Shown here: in pieces, positions 1 through 8,944 of the stretch
Layout: each line of letters opens with the position of its first letter
Position numbering within the stretch: position 1 is the first letter of the stretch
DNA from: a virus
Length of the DNA: 29,986 nt
Reading direction: 5' to 3' (one strand)
Virus record (IMG/VR): IMGVR_UViG_3300020438_000174
Coordinates: 1 to 29,986 of that record
The notes under the pieces: model-generated
Databases searched by the model: none
Seen by the model: only the letters and a program-made list of their open reading frames with translations
What the model was told of the DNA's origin: nothing
Position numbers and translations under genes: made by a program

Positions 1-3000
1 GTTGCTCTTATTGTGGCGGCTACACTTGTACCCTTATCATGAATTTCTAAGAAACCACTACCACTTATATTACCAACTACTGTTAAATCTTCTACTGCAT
101 TTGTGGTCCCGATACCGACATTACCAGTTGTTCCATCAAGAGTTAAATCAGATACAAATCCAGCTCCACCTCCACCTCTATAACTTTCAAAAGTCTGAGT
201 TCCACCATCTGCAACTCTTATTCTTCTTAAATCAGCATTATCAGCTGCTTGGTCTGGGTACATTAGAAATTCTACAGCACCACCATCATTAGAGGCTTGT
301 AATCTCATAGTAGCATTAGTATCTTCTATTCTAAGTTTTATTCCAGCACTTGAAGCTACTCCGATGCCGACATTTCCGCTATTGTCAATTCTTAACCTTT
401 CACTCCAACTTATATCATTTCCTGCAGTTCCACTTCCAGCTGTATAAAATCTATGTTCACCATTAAGTTGTTGATACATACTAGCTTCATCAGTTACTAT
501 ATATTCCCAAGAATCATCTGCATCTATATGGGAATTATGATTTAATGCTAAAAATCCACTAGCTGATGTTCCTGAATTTGATGTTAGAGTTGTTAAGCCA
601 CCTAGGGTTAAATTTCTAAAATTTGTGTGTGTAGCAACAGGAGATACTCCGATGCCGGCATTGTTATTAAATATCGCATTGCCTGTGGATAAAACTGAAC
701 CAAACGAACCGGTTGAGGTTACTGAACCACTTATTTTTGCATTAGCAGCTGTCGCATTAAAATTTCCTGTTGTATTAACATCACTCGTAAAGCTTGTATA
801 ACTTGAGTTAACTGTTACAGGATTAGAACCATCACCTATAGTCATCGCAAAACTACCTTGATGCTGAACGCTATTTGTGTATATATGTTTAGTAGAGCTA
901 ACTACTAAATTTCCTGTTTGAATTGTTGTGTTACCACTCTTATCTATTGTGAATCTTTCTGCAATAGTTCCAGCATTCATAGTGTAAAATTTTAATGCTG
1001 ATGAATTATGAGCATTATTATTAGCTCCAACAATTAAAGCTCTTCCAGTAACACTTGTGGTATTGTTTAAATTTTGAAATTCTATCTTACCAAATTCTGC
1101 ATTATTACTACTTGCATTTTTATTTTGTAATTCTATAACACCACTTGTTGATGGACTTTGAACACTTAGTGTAGTTGCACCACTTGTTCCAATTGCATTT
1201 GGACTTGTGGTCCCGATGCCGACATTACCTGAAGTATCTATAGTTAATCTTGTACTATTAGATATTATATTATCATCACCGATTTTAAATTTATTAGAAT
1301 CACTATTATCAATACCAACTGACCACCATTTTTCACCAGTCAATTTAAATGCTAACGCAGCATCACCTGTACCATCTTGTTCAAGTATTGCCTGATAAGA
1401 ATCCGTATTGTTGTCATAAATATTTAAATTAGCACTTGGACTTGTGGTCCCGATACCGACAAGCCCTGCCTTCAATGTCATCACAGGAGCAGCAGCAGCG
1501 TGAATTCTCCACTCATCTCCATCATGTTTATATTCTAATTGACCTCTATATGCTTGGTCACCAGTTGTACCATCAGCCATCAGTATAGATGATATTCCAT
1601 CTGTGTTTGTAGCAATTGTCAAATAATTAACAGAAGCTTGATATGTTGCCAATGGAGAGTTGTAGTAAGAGCCTGGACTTATCGTTCCGATACCAACATC
1701 CGTATTTTGAAAATAAGATTTACCCTCATCCATAGTAAGTGATCCATTACTCGAACCACCATAACCATTTAATACAGTTTTAATATCCTCACCACCATTA
1801 TTTAAAACAAAATCTGATGCTGCGCTTATTTCATATTGATTCATACCAAGAACATTACCATTCCAAGTTAAATCTGTATTAGCAGCTGCATTTGAGCCAT
1901 CGCCAGTTAATACTCTGTTGTTTCCATTATTAGAAATAGTGACTCCACCACCACCACCAGCACCAAATCCACTAGAGGCTGCAGATGAAGAAACTGCAGT
2001 TGTGAAGTTATCCCCACCAACCATAATATGACCAAAAGAACCGGTTGATAAGGAAGAACCACTTACTCCAGTTGGAGTAATTTGAATTGATTTACCACCA
2101 GCAATTAATGCTAATGTATTTGTTGTAGAATATCCAATTCCTGTATCAGTATCACTTTTGTTGGGTCTGAGATTAGGAAGTGAGTTAGTAGGAGTATCTG
2201 TTGTAATTGCAAACCTATTACTTGCATTTGCTTGAATAGCTGCACCGTCAATTCCGTAAGTATGAGTACCAGCAATAGCAACTCTAATGACATCATCAGC
2301 TGATTCATAAAATCCAGTATCACCATCGCCAAATGATAAAGTTGGACCAGATGGTCTATTCTCTTGAGATAATTTTAATTGACTACCACTAACAAATAAA
2401 GAACCTGTGAAGCGGTGTATGTCTGCACTATCATCACCAAATACTGTCGAACCACTTTTTGCAGCTATAACCATATTTGTAACAGAAGAACTAACTATCA
2501 ATTCTTGTGCTGTTAATGTTCCGTTTACGGTTAAATTATTTGCCATCGTTACATTACCTGTAGCTCTAGCTATACTTAAAGCAGTAGAAGTAGTACCATA
2601 TGAATAAAAGTGGAAATTATCAGAACTATCAACACCAAAATTCCATAGTGCTGAACCAGCATTACTTGCTAAATGAATCTTTGTACCAGCGGTAGCGTCA
2701 CCATAATGTTCTTGTGTATACCCACCAGTATCTCCCATAAATCTCGCTCTATCTGTAAATCTACTAGTTCCAGTTACATCTAATCCAAAGGCGGGAGCTT
2801 TTTGATTAATACCTATCTGATTATTTTCATTTACATATATTCCATAACCATCATCTGGATTATTGTCTATACCAAAATAAGCAGTATCACTTGCGTTGAG
2901 TATTAATCCCATATAAGCAGCTTTACTACTATGACCAACTCTTATTATTGAATGCTCTCCATTAGAATTTATTGCATTTTCAAAATTAGCAATAGTTTCG

Positions 3001-4754
3001 TCTGATGATGTAGTTGATTTAACAACTAATTTTAATGCGGGATTTGTATCTCCGATGCCGACATTTTCGTGTAAAATTATAGCAGTAGGTTTAATTTCAA
3101 GACCAGTTCCACCACTAGCCATATATAATCTGTAACTATCTGTATCAGGATCAAGATTTGTATAAACACTTTTAGCAGTACCGCTATCATTTTCAGCAGT
3201 ATATTGTGTAAGTAAATTTGCTCCATGAGTACTAGTATATAGTTGAAATTTTACTGCTGGAGCAGTTCCAAATCCAATATTACCAGTTGAGCCCTCTAAG
3301 TAAAAAGCATTAGGATTTGCATTTGACTCAATTCTAAAATCTAAATCTGCACCACCTTCGTTAAATACGGTTTCAACAGTACCAAGTCTTAGCGTCTCTC
3401 TTGAATTAGTTACATCATAAAAACTAAATACAGAAGTTGCATAAATTCGCCAATCTTGATTGTCGTTAGTATCTTCAAAGAAAATATTTGGCTCTTGAGC
3501 TTTTAAATGTAATAAAGACTCACCATCTATTGTGGTTGTTCCCACACCAAGTTTACCTGATATGTGACCTCTACCAAACGAACCAGTTGAAGAGTGAGAA
3601 CCACTTATCTTATAATTAGCTATTGGAAATTCAGTTACTGTCGCACTTATTTTTACTCTATAACTACCACCAGTATTTATGAATGCAAAATTACTAGCAT
3701 GACTATATCCAATTTCTGCTTCGTATCTTGAAACACCACTTGTTCCATCTGCAAAAGCTATTGTTCCATTACTTGAAGTATCTGTTCGTATTGTAATTCC
3801 ATGACCACCTGAAGTTCCACCAACCACTAAGTTATCGTATGTAGAATAATAACTATCAGGATCAGTTATTCCGATGCCGACATTTCCTCCACCGAGAATA
3901 GTTAATCTTGCAGTATTGTCAGTTTGAAGTCTTAAATCTCTAGCAGATGTATTATTACCAATTTTTACACCAGTATCATCCAATTTAAAATATCCACCGT
4001 AACTTGATGTAGAGGTATCCTCAGAACTTATAGTTATGTAACCATTTCCACCACTATCATTTACAGCCATCGCACCTTTGACAACCAACTTACTTGAAGG
4101 ACTTGTTTCTCCGATGCCGACATTTTGACTTGCATCTATGGTTATTGCATCTGCACCATTTCCACTTCTTAATTTCAATATACCTGAAGCGTGTTGTGTA
4201 CCTAACTTCATTGTTTTGGTGTTATATTCGTAGAATACATTTGCACCATTTAAATCGCTTGTAGAACCAAAAATTATAGATGATGTATGTCCAGAAGATT
4301 CACCAGCTAATATTGACATTCCAGCATCATTATTGTTCCTAATGACAAATTCATCACCATCACTATCAGGTGTTCCACTAACAGTTCCATTAGCACCTTG
4401 AATTTCAAGTTTAGCAGCAGGACTTGTGGTGCCGATGCCTAATTTATCAGCAATAAAACCTTGAGCAAACGAACCAGTTGAGGTTACTGAACCACTTACA
4501 CCACCATTAATACTCAAATCTCCACCAGCACCAGTGTATGTTAATCCACTTTCAACATCTGCGGTGGTTGAACCACCATAAGTCACTAAACCATTTGAGG
4601 TTGAACCATTAAAAGATATACCACCAGCAGCAGCTGTTGTAACTCTACCAGCGATTGATGATGAAAAATTATCTCTTATAGTTTCGTCATTTATTATTAG
4701 TCTTGAAACGTGAGCATTAGAACCCGAATGTATTAATTTTTTCCAACTTGGCAT
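1..4754 (-). CDS. Giant repeat-rich tail fibre/adhesin, 3' end outside window
   Basis: The frame is open from the ATG at 4754-4752 to the left edge, giving at least 1584 codons without a stop. I confirmed the reading frame at about a dozen anchor points. The start follows a strong AGAAGGAG site. The N-terminus, M-P-S-W-K-K, resembles that of the 603-residue fibre upstream. The body holds 13 copies of a degenerate GNVGIGTTSPxxKL repeat, spaced irregularly, and four SGSxxSTGSFG cassettes. One SGSTVFGDDSADIHRFTGS cassette lies at about 2403-2459. I know such repeats from marine phage tail fibres, many of which end in an intramolecular-chaperone (peptidase S74) domain; if this one does, that domain lies beyond the window. 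No enzyme motif is visible. The likely role is a trimeric receptor-binding or side fibre. Confidence 0.85.
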   Translation of the reverse strand, partial: MPSWKKLIHSGSNAHVSRLIINDETIRDNFSSSIAGRVTTAAAGGISFNGSTSNGLVTYGGSTTADVESGLTYTGAGGDLSINGGVSGSVTSTGSFAQGFIADKLGIGTTSPAAKLEIQGANGTVSGTPDSDGDEFVIRNNNDAGMSILAGESSGHTSSIIFGSTSDLNGANVFYEYNTKTMKLGTQHASGILKLRSGNGADAITIDASQNVGIGETSPSSKLVVKGAMAVNDSGGNGYITISSEDTSTSSYGGYFKLDDTGVKIGNNTSARDLRLQTDNTARLTILGGGNVGIGITDPDSYYSTYDNLVVGGTSGGHGITIRTDTSSNGTIAFADGTSGVSRYEAEIGYSHASNFAFINTGGSYRVKISATVTEFPIANYKISGSHSSTGSFGRGHISGKLGVGTTTIDGESLLHLKAQEPNIFFEDTNDNQDWRIYATSVFSFYDVTNSRETLRLGTVETVFNEGGADLDFRIESNANPNAFYLEGSTGNIGFGTAPAVKFQLYTSTHGANLLTQYTAENDSGTAKSVYTNLDPDTDSYRLYMASGGTGLEIKPTAIILHENVGIGDTNPALKLVVKSTTSSDETIANFENAINSNGEHSIIRVGHSSKAAYMGLILNASDTAYFGIDNNPDDGYGIYVNENNQIGINQKAPAFGLDVTGTSRFTDRARFMGDTGGYTQEHYGDATAGTKIHLASNAGSALWNFGVDSSDNFHFYSYGTTSTALSIARATGNVTMANNLTVNGTLTAQELIVSSSVTNMVIAAKSGSTVFGDDSADIHRFTGSLFVSGSQLKLSQENRPSGPTLSFGDGDTGFYESADDVIRVAIAGTHTYGIDGAAIQANASNRFAITTDTPTNSLPNLRPNKSDTDTGIGYSTTNTLALIAGGKSIQITPTGVSGSSLSTGSFGHIMVGGDNFTTAVSSSAASSGFGAGGGGGVTISNNGNNRVLTGDGSNAAANTDLTWNGNVLGMNQYEISAASDFVLNNGGEDIKTVLNGYGGSSNGSLTMDEGKSYFQNTDVGIGTISPGSYYNSPLATYQASVNYLTIATNTDGISSILMADGTTGDQAYRGQLEYKHDGDEWRIHAAAAPVMTLKAGLVGIGTTSPSANLNIYDNNTDSYQAILEQDGTGDAALAFKLTGEKWWSVGIDNSDSNKFKIGDDNIISNSTRLTIDTSGNVGIGTTSPNAIGTSGATTLSVQSPSTSGVIELQNKNASSNNAEFGKIEFQNLNNTTSVTGRALIVGANNNAHNSSALKFYTMNAGTIAERFTIDKSGNTTIQTGNLVVSSTKHIYTNSVQHQGSFAMTIGDGSNPVTVNSSYTSFTSDVNTTGNFNATAANAKISGSVTSTGSFGSVLSTGNAIFNNNAGIGVSPVATHTNFRNLTLGGLTTLTSNSGTSASGFLALNHNSHIDADDSWEYIVTDEASMYQQLNGEHRFYTAGSGTAGNDISWSERLRIDNSGNVGIGVASSAGIKLRIEDTNATMRLQASNDGGAVEFLMYPDQAADNADLRRIRVADGGTQTFESYRGGGGAGFVSDLTLDGTTGNVGIGTTNAVEDLTVVGNISGSGFLEIHDKGTSVAATIRA
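95..4448 (-). repeat. Thirteen degenerate GNVGIGTTSP-type protein repeats
   Basis: From N- to C-terminus the cores are LGIGTTSP, VGIGETSP, VGIGITDP, LGVGTTT, IGFGTAP, VGIGDTNP, IGINQKAP, VGIGTISP, VGIGTTSP, VGIGTTSP, AGIGVSP, VGIGVASS and VGIGTTNA. On the plus strand the best conserved copies read gtcccgatgccgacatt. Spacing runs from about 120 to over 1000 nt, so this is not a regular tandem array. The two copies nearest 1200 and 1450 keep almost identical DNA, including the ggacttgtggtcccgat stretch, which suggests recent duplication or gene conversion. Confidence 0.85.
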
Positions 4755-4785
4755 TTATTATCTCCTTCTGTGGTTGGTTACTCTT

Positions 4786-4809
4786 CCGAGCCCACTTCCC
4801 TCACGGGCC
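4786..4809. other. GC-rich element in the gap before the giant fibre gene
   Basis: This 24-nt stretch is 18/24 G+C in a genome that is roughly one third GC. It lies between the stop of the 75-residue gene and the ribosome binding site of the giant fibre gene. On the transcribed strand, GCCC and GGGC can pair around an 11-nt purine-rich loop, but the stem is short. No T-run follows, so it is not a standard terminator. Function unknown. Confidence 0.5.
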
Positions 4810-4813
4810 AACA

Positions 4814-5041
4814 TTAAGATTGTTTTTCTGTCATGTGCTTTACCAATAAATTATATTCTTTCTGTAAAGCATTTGTTACTTTTATTACTTTTTGCAATTC
4901 ACTACCTTTGTGTCTTGCATTTGCTATCACTTGCATTAAAAATTCTATATCATCCAATTCAAAAGGATGAACATAAACCTTTATTTTTTTTCCAAGGGTA
5001 GGATCAACATTAATCCCACCCTTGAAATTGATTTTAGCCAT
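4814..5041 (-). CDS. Small conserved-looking hypothetical protein between fibre genes
   Basis: This 75-residue soluble protein sits between two fibre genes, 19 nt downstream of the 603-residue fibre. The start ATG at 5041 follows AAGGAG. The N-terminus, about residues 1-25, is basic and glycine-containing. The rest, from about residue 28, looks helical with charged and hydrophobic alternation (FELDDIEFLMQVIANARH, then QKVIKVTNALQKEYNLLVKH) and could form a short coiled coil. There is no signal peptide or membrane segment. I do not recognise the family. Its position would suit a small fibre-assembly or attachment factor, but that is only inference from context. Confidence 0.7.
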   Translation of the reverse strand: MAKINFKGGINVDPTLGKKIKVYVHPFELDDIEFLMQVIANARHKGSELQKVIKVTNALQKEYNLLVKHMTEKQS

Positions 5042-5060
5042 AGAGACTCCTTATTCAGAT

Positions 5061-6872
5061 TTAACTACCTGAGTAAATCCAAATATCACCATTGTTGTTG
5101 AGAGCCATCTCACCAACACCATATTCATCATCTGAATCCGTTGGAGCATCATCATCACCTAACGCTTTAGCAGTAACAACATACTCTAATGCTGTAACAG
5201 CAGTAGCATCATGTGCAATTGCTTTCGCAACAGCCCATCTATTATCACCATTATCATGATAAAGAGCAGCGCCAGTTCCTGTAGTTGCACCATGTTGTAC
5301 AATCAATCCACCATCTACGTTTGAACCATGTGAACCACTTGCAGCATATATAAATGCGTCTTTAACAGCCAAGTTCGTAGTAGATAAAGTTGTTGTTGTA
5401 CCATTAACAGTTAAATCTCCACTTAGAGTTAAACTAGTAATTGACAAATCAGGTGAAACTTTAACACCAGAACCACCATTTGTTAGAGTACTACCATCTA
5501 AGTTTAATGCTACAGCATCAGCAGCTACCGAGATACCGTTACCAGCACCTACCGCCATTACTCCTGATGAGTCCGTTAAACCAGCACCAGCTAATCCGGT
5601 TGCAACATTATCATTAACCATACCATCTTCGACAGCATTAGCGGCTATTGTTGTATTACCATTTGCAGTAGTAGTTATATCACCGCCAAGTATTCCAAAC
5701 ACACCACCAGCTAAATTCGCAACAGATAGTTTCTTTTCAGTTCCACTATCGGAAACTAAAAGCATATCACTTGTTGCTGGAGCTGCAGCTAATTCAGTTA
5801 ATCCATCAACATCTTGATTAACACCAGTTAGAGCAGAACCATCACCAGTAAATGTACCATTAATTGTACTACCTGAAATGTTACCCCATACATGAAGTCC
5901 ACCAGCATTTACAGGAGATGCAGTACCGATACCAACAGCACCATTGTATTTAATGACAGCTTTTTGATCACCACCGCCTGAAGCACCAACAAGTAATCTA
6001 AGTTCTCCAGAGCCACCATCATCACTATCAGCTTGAATAGTTGCTATTCCACCGTCTGTGGTTTTAAATGTAGTCCAATTACCGTCACTTGAATCTTCGA
6101 TTTTAAGAGATGGTGTCGCACCTGTAATAGTCAAATCATCACCACTATGAGTAAGACCACTTTCTACAGTTGCTTCTCCCGCAGCATTAAATGTTAGTAC
6201 ACCATTTGCAGTAGTTCCACTCATTACAGGAATTGTATTCGCAGCATATGCAGCACCTACAGCAATCGCTGGTGCTATAGATCCAGAATCAAAATGTGCA
6301 TAACGATTAGAATCATTAGCTCTAACCATTACCGAACCAAATGATCCAGTAGATGTAGATGAACCACTTATTCTACCTTGTGCAGCATTCATTACTATGT
6401 GACTAGTAGTTTCTAATTTTTGAAAATCTACATTATCAGATGCACCCAATCCTAAAGATGTTCTAGCAGTAGCACCACTTTCAGCAACAAATGCTGTACC
6501 ACTTCCTACTATAATATTACCATCTGCAGCAGACATTCCTGATATATTTTGTAATTTACTACTATATGCCTGAACATCAGTCCCTATTGTTAAACCTAAA
6601 GATGTTCTAGCAGTAGCACCACTTTCTAAAACAAAGTTTGAACCATTACCAACAATAATATTACTGTCTGTGGGTGTCATCGCAGCAATATCTGCTAACT
6701 GAGCATCCTGTGCTTGAACATCTGTACCTATTACCAGCCCTAAATTAGTTCTAGCGGCCGCTGCGGTAGAAGCACCCGTTCCACCACTAGCTAAAGGTAA
6801 ATCTGTATCTAGAGCCAACGAACTTAATTCTGCTGAAGAGCCGCTGACTACTACTTTTTTCCAACTTGCCAT
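5061..6872 (-). CDS. Tail fibre protein with LGL-type repeats, 603 aa
   Basis: The N-terminus, MASWKKVVVSGSSAELSSL, is matched by the start of the giant fibre gene and probably forms a shared docking segment. Next comes LASGGTGAS followed by two full 48-residue repeats and a partial third (RTxLGLxIGTDVQ ... ESGATA). An SGSSTSTGSFG cassette follows at about residue 170. The C-terminal third contains LTVNGTTTTLSTTNLAVKD, a motif I know from marine phage fibre and structural proteins, then a segment with VDGGLIVQHG and ending DIWIYSGS. There is no transmembrane segment or enzyme signature. The start has GGGAGA 9-10 nt upstream. It is a likely virion fibre; the exact appendage is not assignable from sequence. 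Confidence 0.85.
   Translation of the reverse strand: MASWKKVVVSGSSAELSSLALDTDLPLASGGTGASTAAAARTNLGLVIGTDVQAQDAQLADIAAMTPTDSNIIVGNGSNFVLESGATARTSLGLTIGTDVQAYSSKLQNISGMSAADGNIIVGSGTAFVAESGATARTSLGLGASDNVDFQKLETTSHIVMNAAQGRISGSSTSTGSFGSVMVRANDSNRYAHFDSGSIAPAIAVGAAYAANTIPVMSGTTANGVLTFNAAGEATVESGLTHSGDDLTITGATPSLKIEDSSDGNWTTFKTTDGGIATIQADSDDGGSGELRLLVGASGGGDQKAVIKYNGAVGIGTASPVNAGGLHVWGNISGSTINGTFTGDGSALTGVNQDVDGLTELAAAPATSDMLLVSDSGTEKKLSVANLAGGVFGILGGDITTTANGNTTIAANAVEDGMVNDNVATGLAGAGLTDSSGVMAVGAGNGISVAADAVALNLDGSTLTNGGSGVKVSPDLSITSLTLSGDLTVNGTTTTLSTTNLAVKDAFIYAASGSHGSNVDGGLIVQHGATTGTGAALYHDNGDNRWAVAKAIAHDATAVTALEYVVTAKALGDDDAPTDSDDEYGVGEMALNNNGDIWIYSGS
6440..6770 (-). repeat. 48-residue tandem repeat in the 603-aa fibre
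   Basis: There are two complete 144-nt units and the beginning of a third. Each unit starts with ARTxLGL and ends with ESGATA. The plus-strand sequence gatgttctagcagtagcacc is identical between two copies, so they are recently duplicated or homogenised. Similar LASGGTGA/ARTNLGL repeats are typical of phage tail fibres. Confidence 0.8.
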
Positions 6873-6978
6873 TATATTTCTCCCAAACTAAAATCATTAA
6901 TTAATCATTTATAAGATATAATCTTACTTAACTATAAATATATCAATAGTAAATTTTAGTTCATTATTTTGTTATTGT
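6873..6978 (-). promoter_or_regulatory. Leader region of the 603-aa fibre gene
   Basis: This is a 106-nt noncoding gap. On the transcribed strand it carries TATAAATG (6906-6913 in plus coordinates), close to the T4 late promoter consensus TATAAATA and about 35 nt before the start codon. A small AAGAT-TAT-ATCTT inverted repeat lies at 6913-6925. The strong GGGAGA ribosome binding site follows. It may be a late promoter, but one octamer in AT-rich DNA is weak evidence. Confidence 0.35.
6933..6940 (+). promoter_or_regulatory. TATAAATA motif, antisense to genes
   Basis: Exact T4 late promoter octamer in an intergenic gap, but oriented against the surrounding genes. One of six such sites in this window. 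Confidence 0.3.
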
Positions 6979-8934
6979 TTATTCGAATCCCAAATAAAAA
7001 TCATCCTCACCTGGGTTTCCACTTCCGGAGTAAAAGAAGCCACCAGCCTCTGGTGCTGGTGCAGTAGCCTGCGCTCCAAGTACCATTAGTCCCTTACCCA
7101 CTTTCATAACAAGAGCATTACTCTCATCATAAACACTTAAAAGGTTCGCCGCATTGGTAGCATTAAAGTTAAAAGACGAACCTGTAAATTCACTTATAGA
7201 TGCAGTTGATGTTAATTTCAAACCTGCAAATTGCGGTTCTGATGTAGTACTCAATGGAGTATCCAATGTAGTAATATTATCAGCAACCGATTTTTTAATT
7301 TCTGTACCACCTATTGATATGGTATTAGCGTTTACCTCTAATCTCCCAAATGATGCCGTTGAGTGATAAGAGCCACTTAAATTTCCAGCAAACTTAATTC
7401 TTCCAAATGATCCAGTTGAAGTTACCGAACCGGATATATTTCCGCTTGCAGTTACTGGTCCAACCAAATTTATTATCGGTGATGTTATTATAGTTGATGT
7501 TGTGGTATCAATAGCAGTTGTCGCATTATCAATATCAATATTAGAATCGATATTAACTTGATTGCCACCTTCAACTTTAAACTCACCATCTGTGGTATTA
7601 ATTGTTACTTGATCTAATGTGGTTGCCCCATCCACATCCAATGTTAAAGAAATATTGGTTGCATCTAAATTCGTAGTTCCATCTACATCTAAATCATCTG
7701 TGATTGCTACATTACCATCTGCGACTTCTAATGCGTTTGTGCCATTGGCTCCAACAATTACTACTTTATTACCCGATTCATCATATAAAAATGATTTACC
7801 AGTTGTAGCTCCAAAGAATTTTACATCGTGTCCAGTATCATCAACACCGACAGTAACTGTTCCATCAATTTGTGTTGCTCCATCTATATCAACTGCATCT
7901 AAATTGGTAGTACCATCTACATCTAAGTCACCATTAAAATCTACATTCCCATCAGCTCTTAAAGTACCTGTCGTTGAAATATTTCCACTTGCACTAATAT
8001 GTGATGAGCCCGTTATCGCTCCAACTAAACTTATTATCGGCGAAGTTATAGTTGAAGAGGTAGTTGATGAAATTGTAGAAGTTGTTCCATTTACCGCTAA
8101 AGTTCCATCTATATCTGTATTATCTAAGTTAGCAGTTCCATTTATATCTATATTACCTTCAATATCCACATTATTTTGAACGATTAAATCACCATCATTT
8201 AAATTAAATGAACCACTTTGGTTAATTGAACCAGTAAAGCTATGAGTATCGTCAATTGTATCTCCAAATAAAGTTGATCCAGAACTAAATGAAGTTGTCA
8301 TATGTGTGACAGAAGAACTTACTATAAAAGTTTTTGCAACTAACATACCCTCAACAACTACATTACCCTTAGAGGTTACGTTTACAAAAGTTGGAGAATC
8401 TGTAGTTTTTACATTTTGATTCATTTCATAAAGTTCGTTAGCACCTTGTCCTGTATTTACAGCAACGAATGTAGGACTTGCATCTGTTTTTACGCTTTGG
8501 TTTACATTATTTTCTAAATTAATTATATCTATGTTTTGACTACTTTGAACTGTTTGTAAATTATCAATATTTGTTTGTTCAGAAGTCATTGTAGTTTCAA
8601 GAGTTGTAGTTCTTGTTGCAAGACCACCACTAGCTTCTGCAAAAGCACCACTAATAGCAGCTGGATTACCACCTGCGCCTGATCCAGGCCATGTAAAATT
8701 AGGAAATGTGATAGTAGTATTAAACGAATCATCAGTTATTTTACTTACTCTTACTAATTTATTTTCACTATCTATATAAATTATTTGACCATGTTCTAAC
8801 CTCTGAGGAGTAGTTAATAAACTAGCAGTAAGGGAGCTTGATGCTATAGTTCTATAAGCACCAGAAACTTTATCTACATCTGTTAGTTTAATATTACCCG
8901 CTACGGTAAGGTCTTGTCCGAATGTTAAAGCCAT
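6979..8934 (-). CDS. Tail fibre/structural repeat protein, 651 aa
   Basis: The protein starts MALTFGQDLTVAGNIKL. Around residues 115-150 is a coiled-coil segment (TRTTTLETTM, then SEQTNIDNLQ) also present in the 1431-residue protein. SGSTLFGDTIDDTHSFTGS follows at about residue 220. The middle is rich in DVDGTTNLD repeats and holds TVGVDDTGHDVKFFGAT, a module I associate with marine phage tail proteins, followed by KSFLYDESGNKV. TITSPIISLVG and IITSPIINLVG are duplicated. Two SGSxxST(G/A)SFG cassettes lie near residues 500-530. The C-terminus ends with a glycine/aspartate stretch (GSGNPGEDDFYLGFE). The ribosome binding site AGGAGA overlaps the upstream TAG stop, suggesting coupled translation. 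It is probably a fibre or baseplate-attached appendage. Confidence 0.85.
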   Translation of the reverse strand: MALTFGQDLTVAGNIKLTDVDKVSGAYRTIASSSLTASLLTTPQRLEHGQIIYIDSENKLVRVSKITDDSFNTTITFPNFTWPGSGAGGNPAAISGAFAEASGGLATRTTTLETTMTSEQTNIDNLQTVQSSQNIDIINLENNVNQSVKTDASPTFVAVNTGQGANELYEMNQNVKTTDSPTFVNVTSKGNVVVEGMLVAKTFIVSSSVTHMTTSFSSGSTLFGDTIDDTHSFTGSINQSGSFNLNDGDLIVQNNVDIEGNIDINGTANLDNTDIDGTLAVNGTTSTISSTTSSTITSPIISLVGAITGSSHISASGNISTTGTLRADGNVDFNGDLDVDGTTNLDAVDIDGATQIDGTVTVGVDDTGHDVKFFGATTGKSFLYDESGNKVVIVGANGTNALEVADGNVAITDDLDVDGTTNLDATNISLTLDVDGATTLDQVTINTTDGEFKVEGGNQVNIDSNIDIDNATTAIDTTTSTIITSPIINLVGPVTASGNISGSVTSTGSFGRIKFAGNLSGSYHSTASFGRLEVNANTISIGGTEIKKSVADNITTLDTPLSTTSEPQFAGLKLTSTASISEFTGSSFNFNATNAANLLSVYDESNALVMKVGKGLMVLGAQATAPAPEAGGFFYSGSGNPGEDDFYLGFE

Positions 8935-8944
8935 TTAAGTTCTC

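Noticed and set aside
2111-2332. Minus-strand 73-codon frame within the giant fibre gene
   Set aside because: It is out of frame with the continuous fibre frame, whose repeat anchors on both sides are in register. It has no independent support.
95-4448. CRISPR array or tandem DNA repeat because of recurrent gatgccgacatt-like strings
   Set aside because: Spacing is irregular, the repeats are in one reading frame and encode the known GNVGIGTTSP protein motif.
7619-8179. Plus-strand open frame of 186 codons, and other plus-strand frames such as those near 1207, 7154, 12060, 19405 and 20218
   Set aside because: All lie inside well-supported minus-strand genes with recognisable repeats or motifs, have no ribosome binding sites and encode compositionally odd proteins. 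They are antisense shadows.
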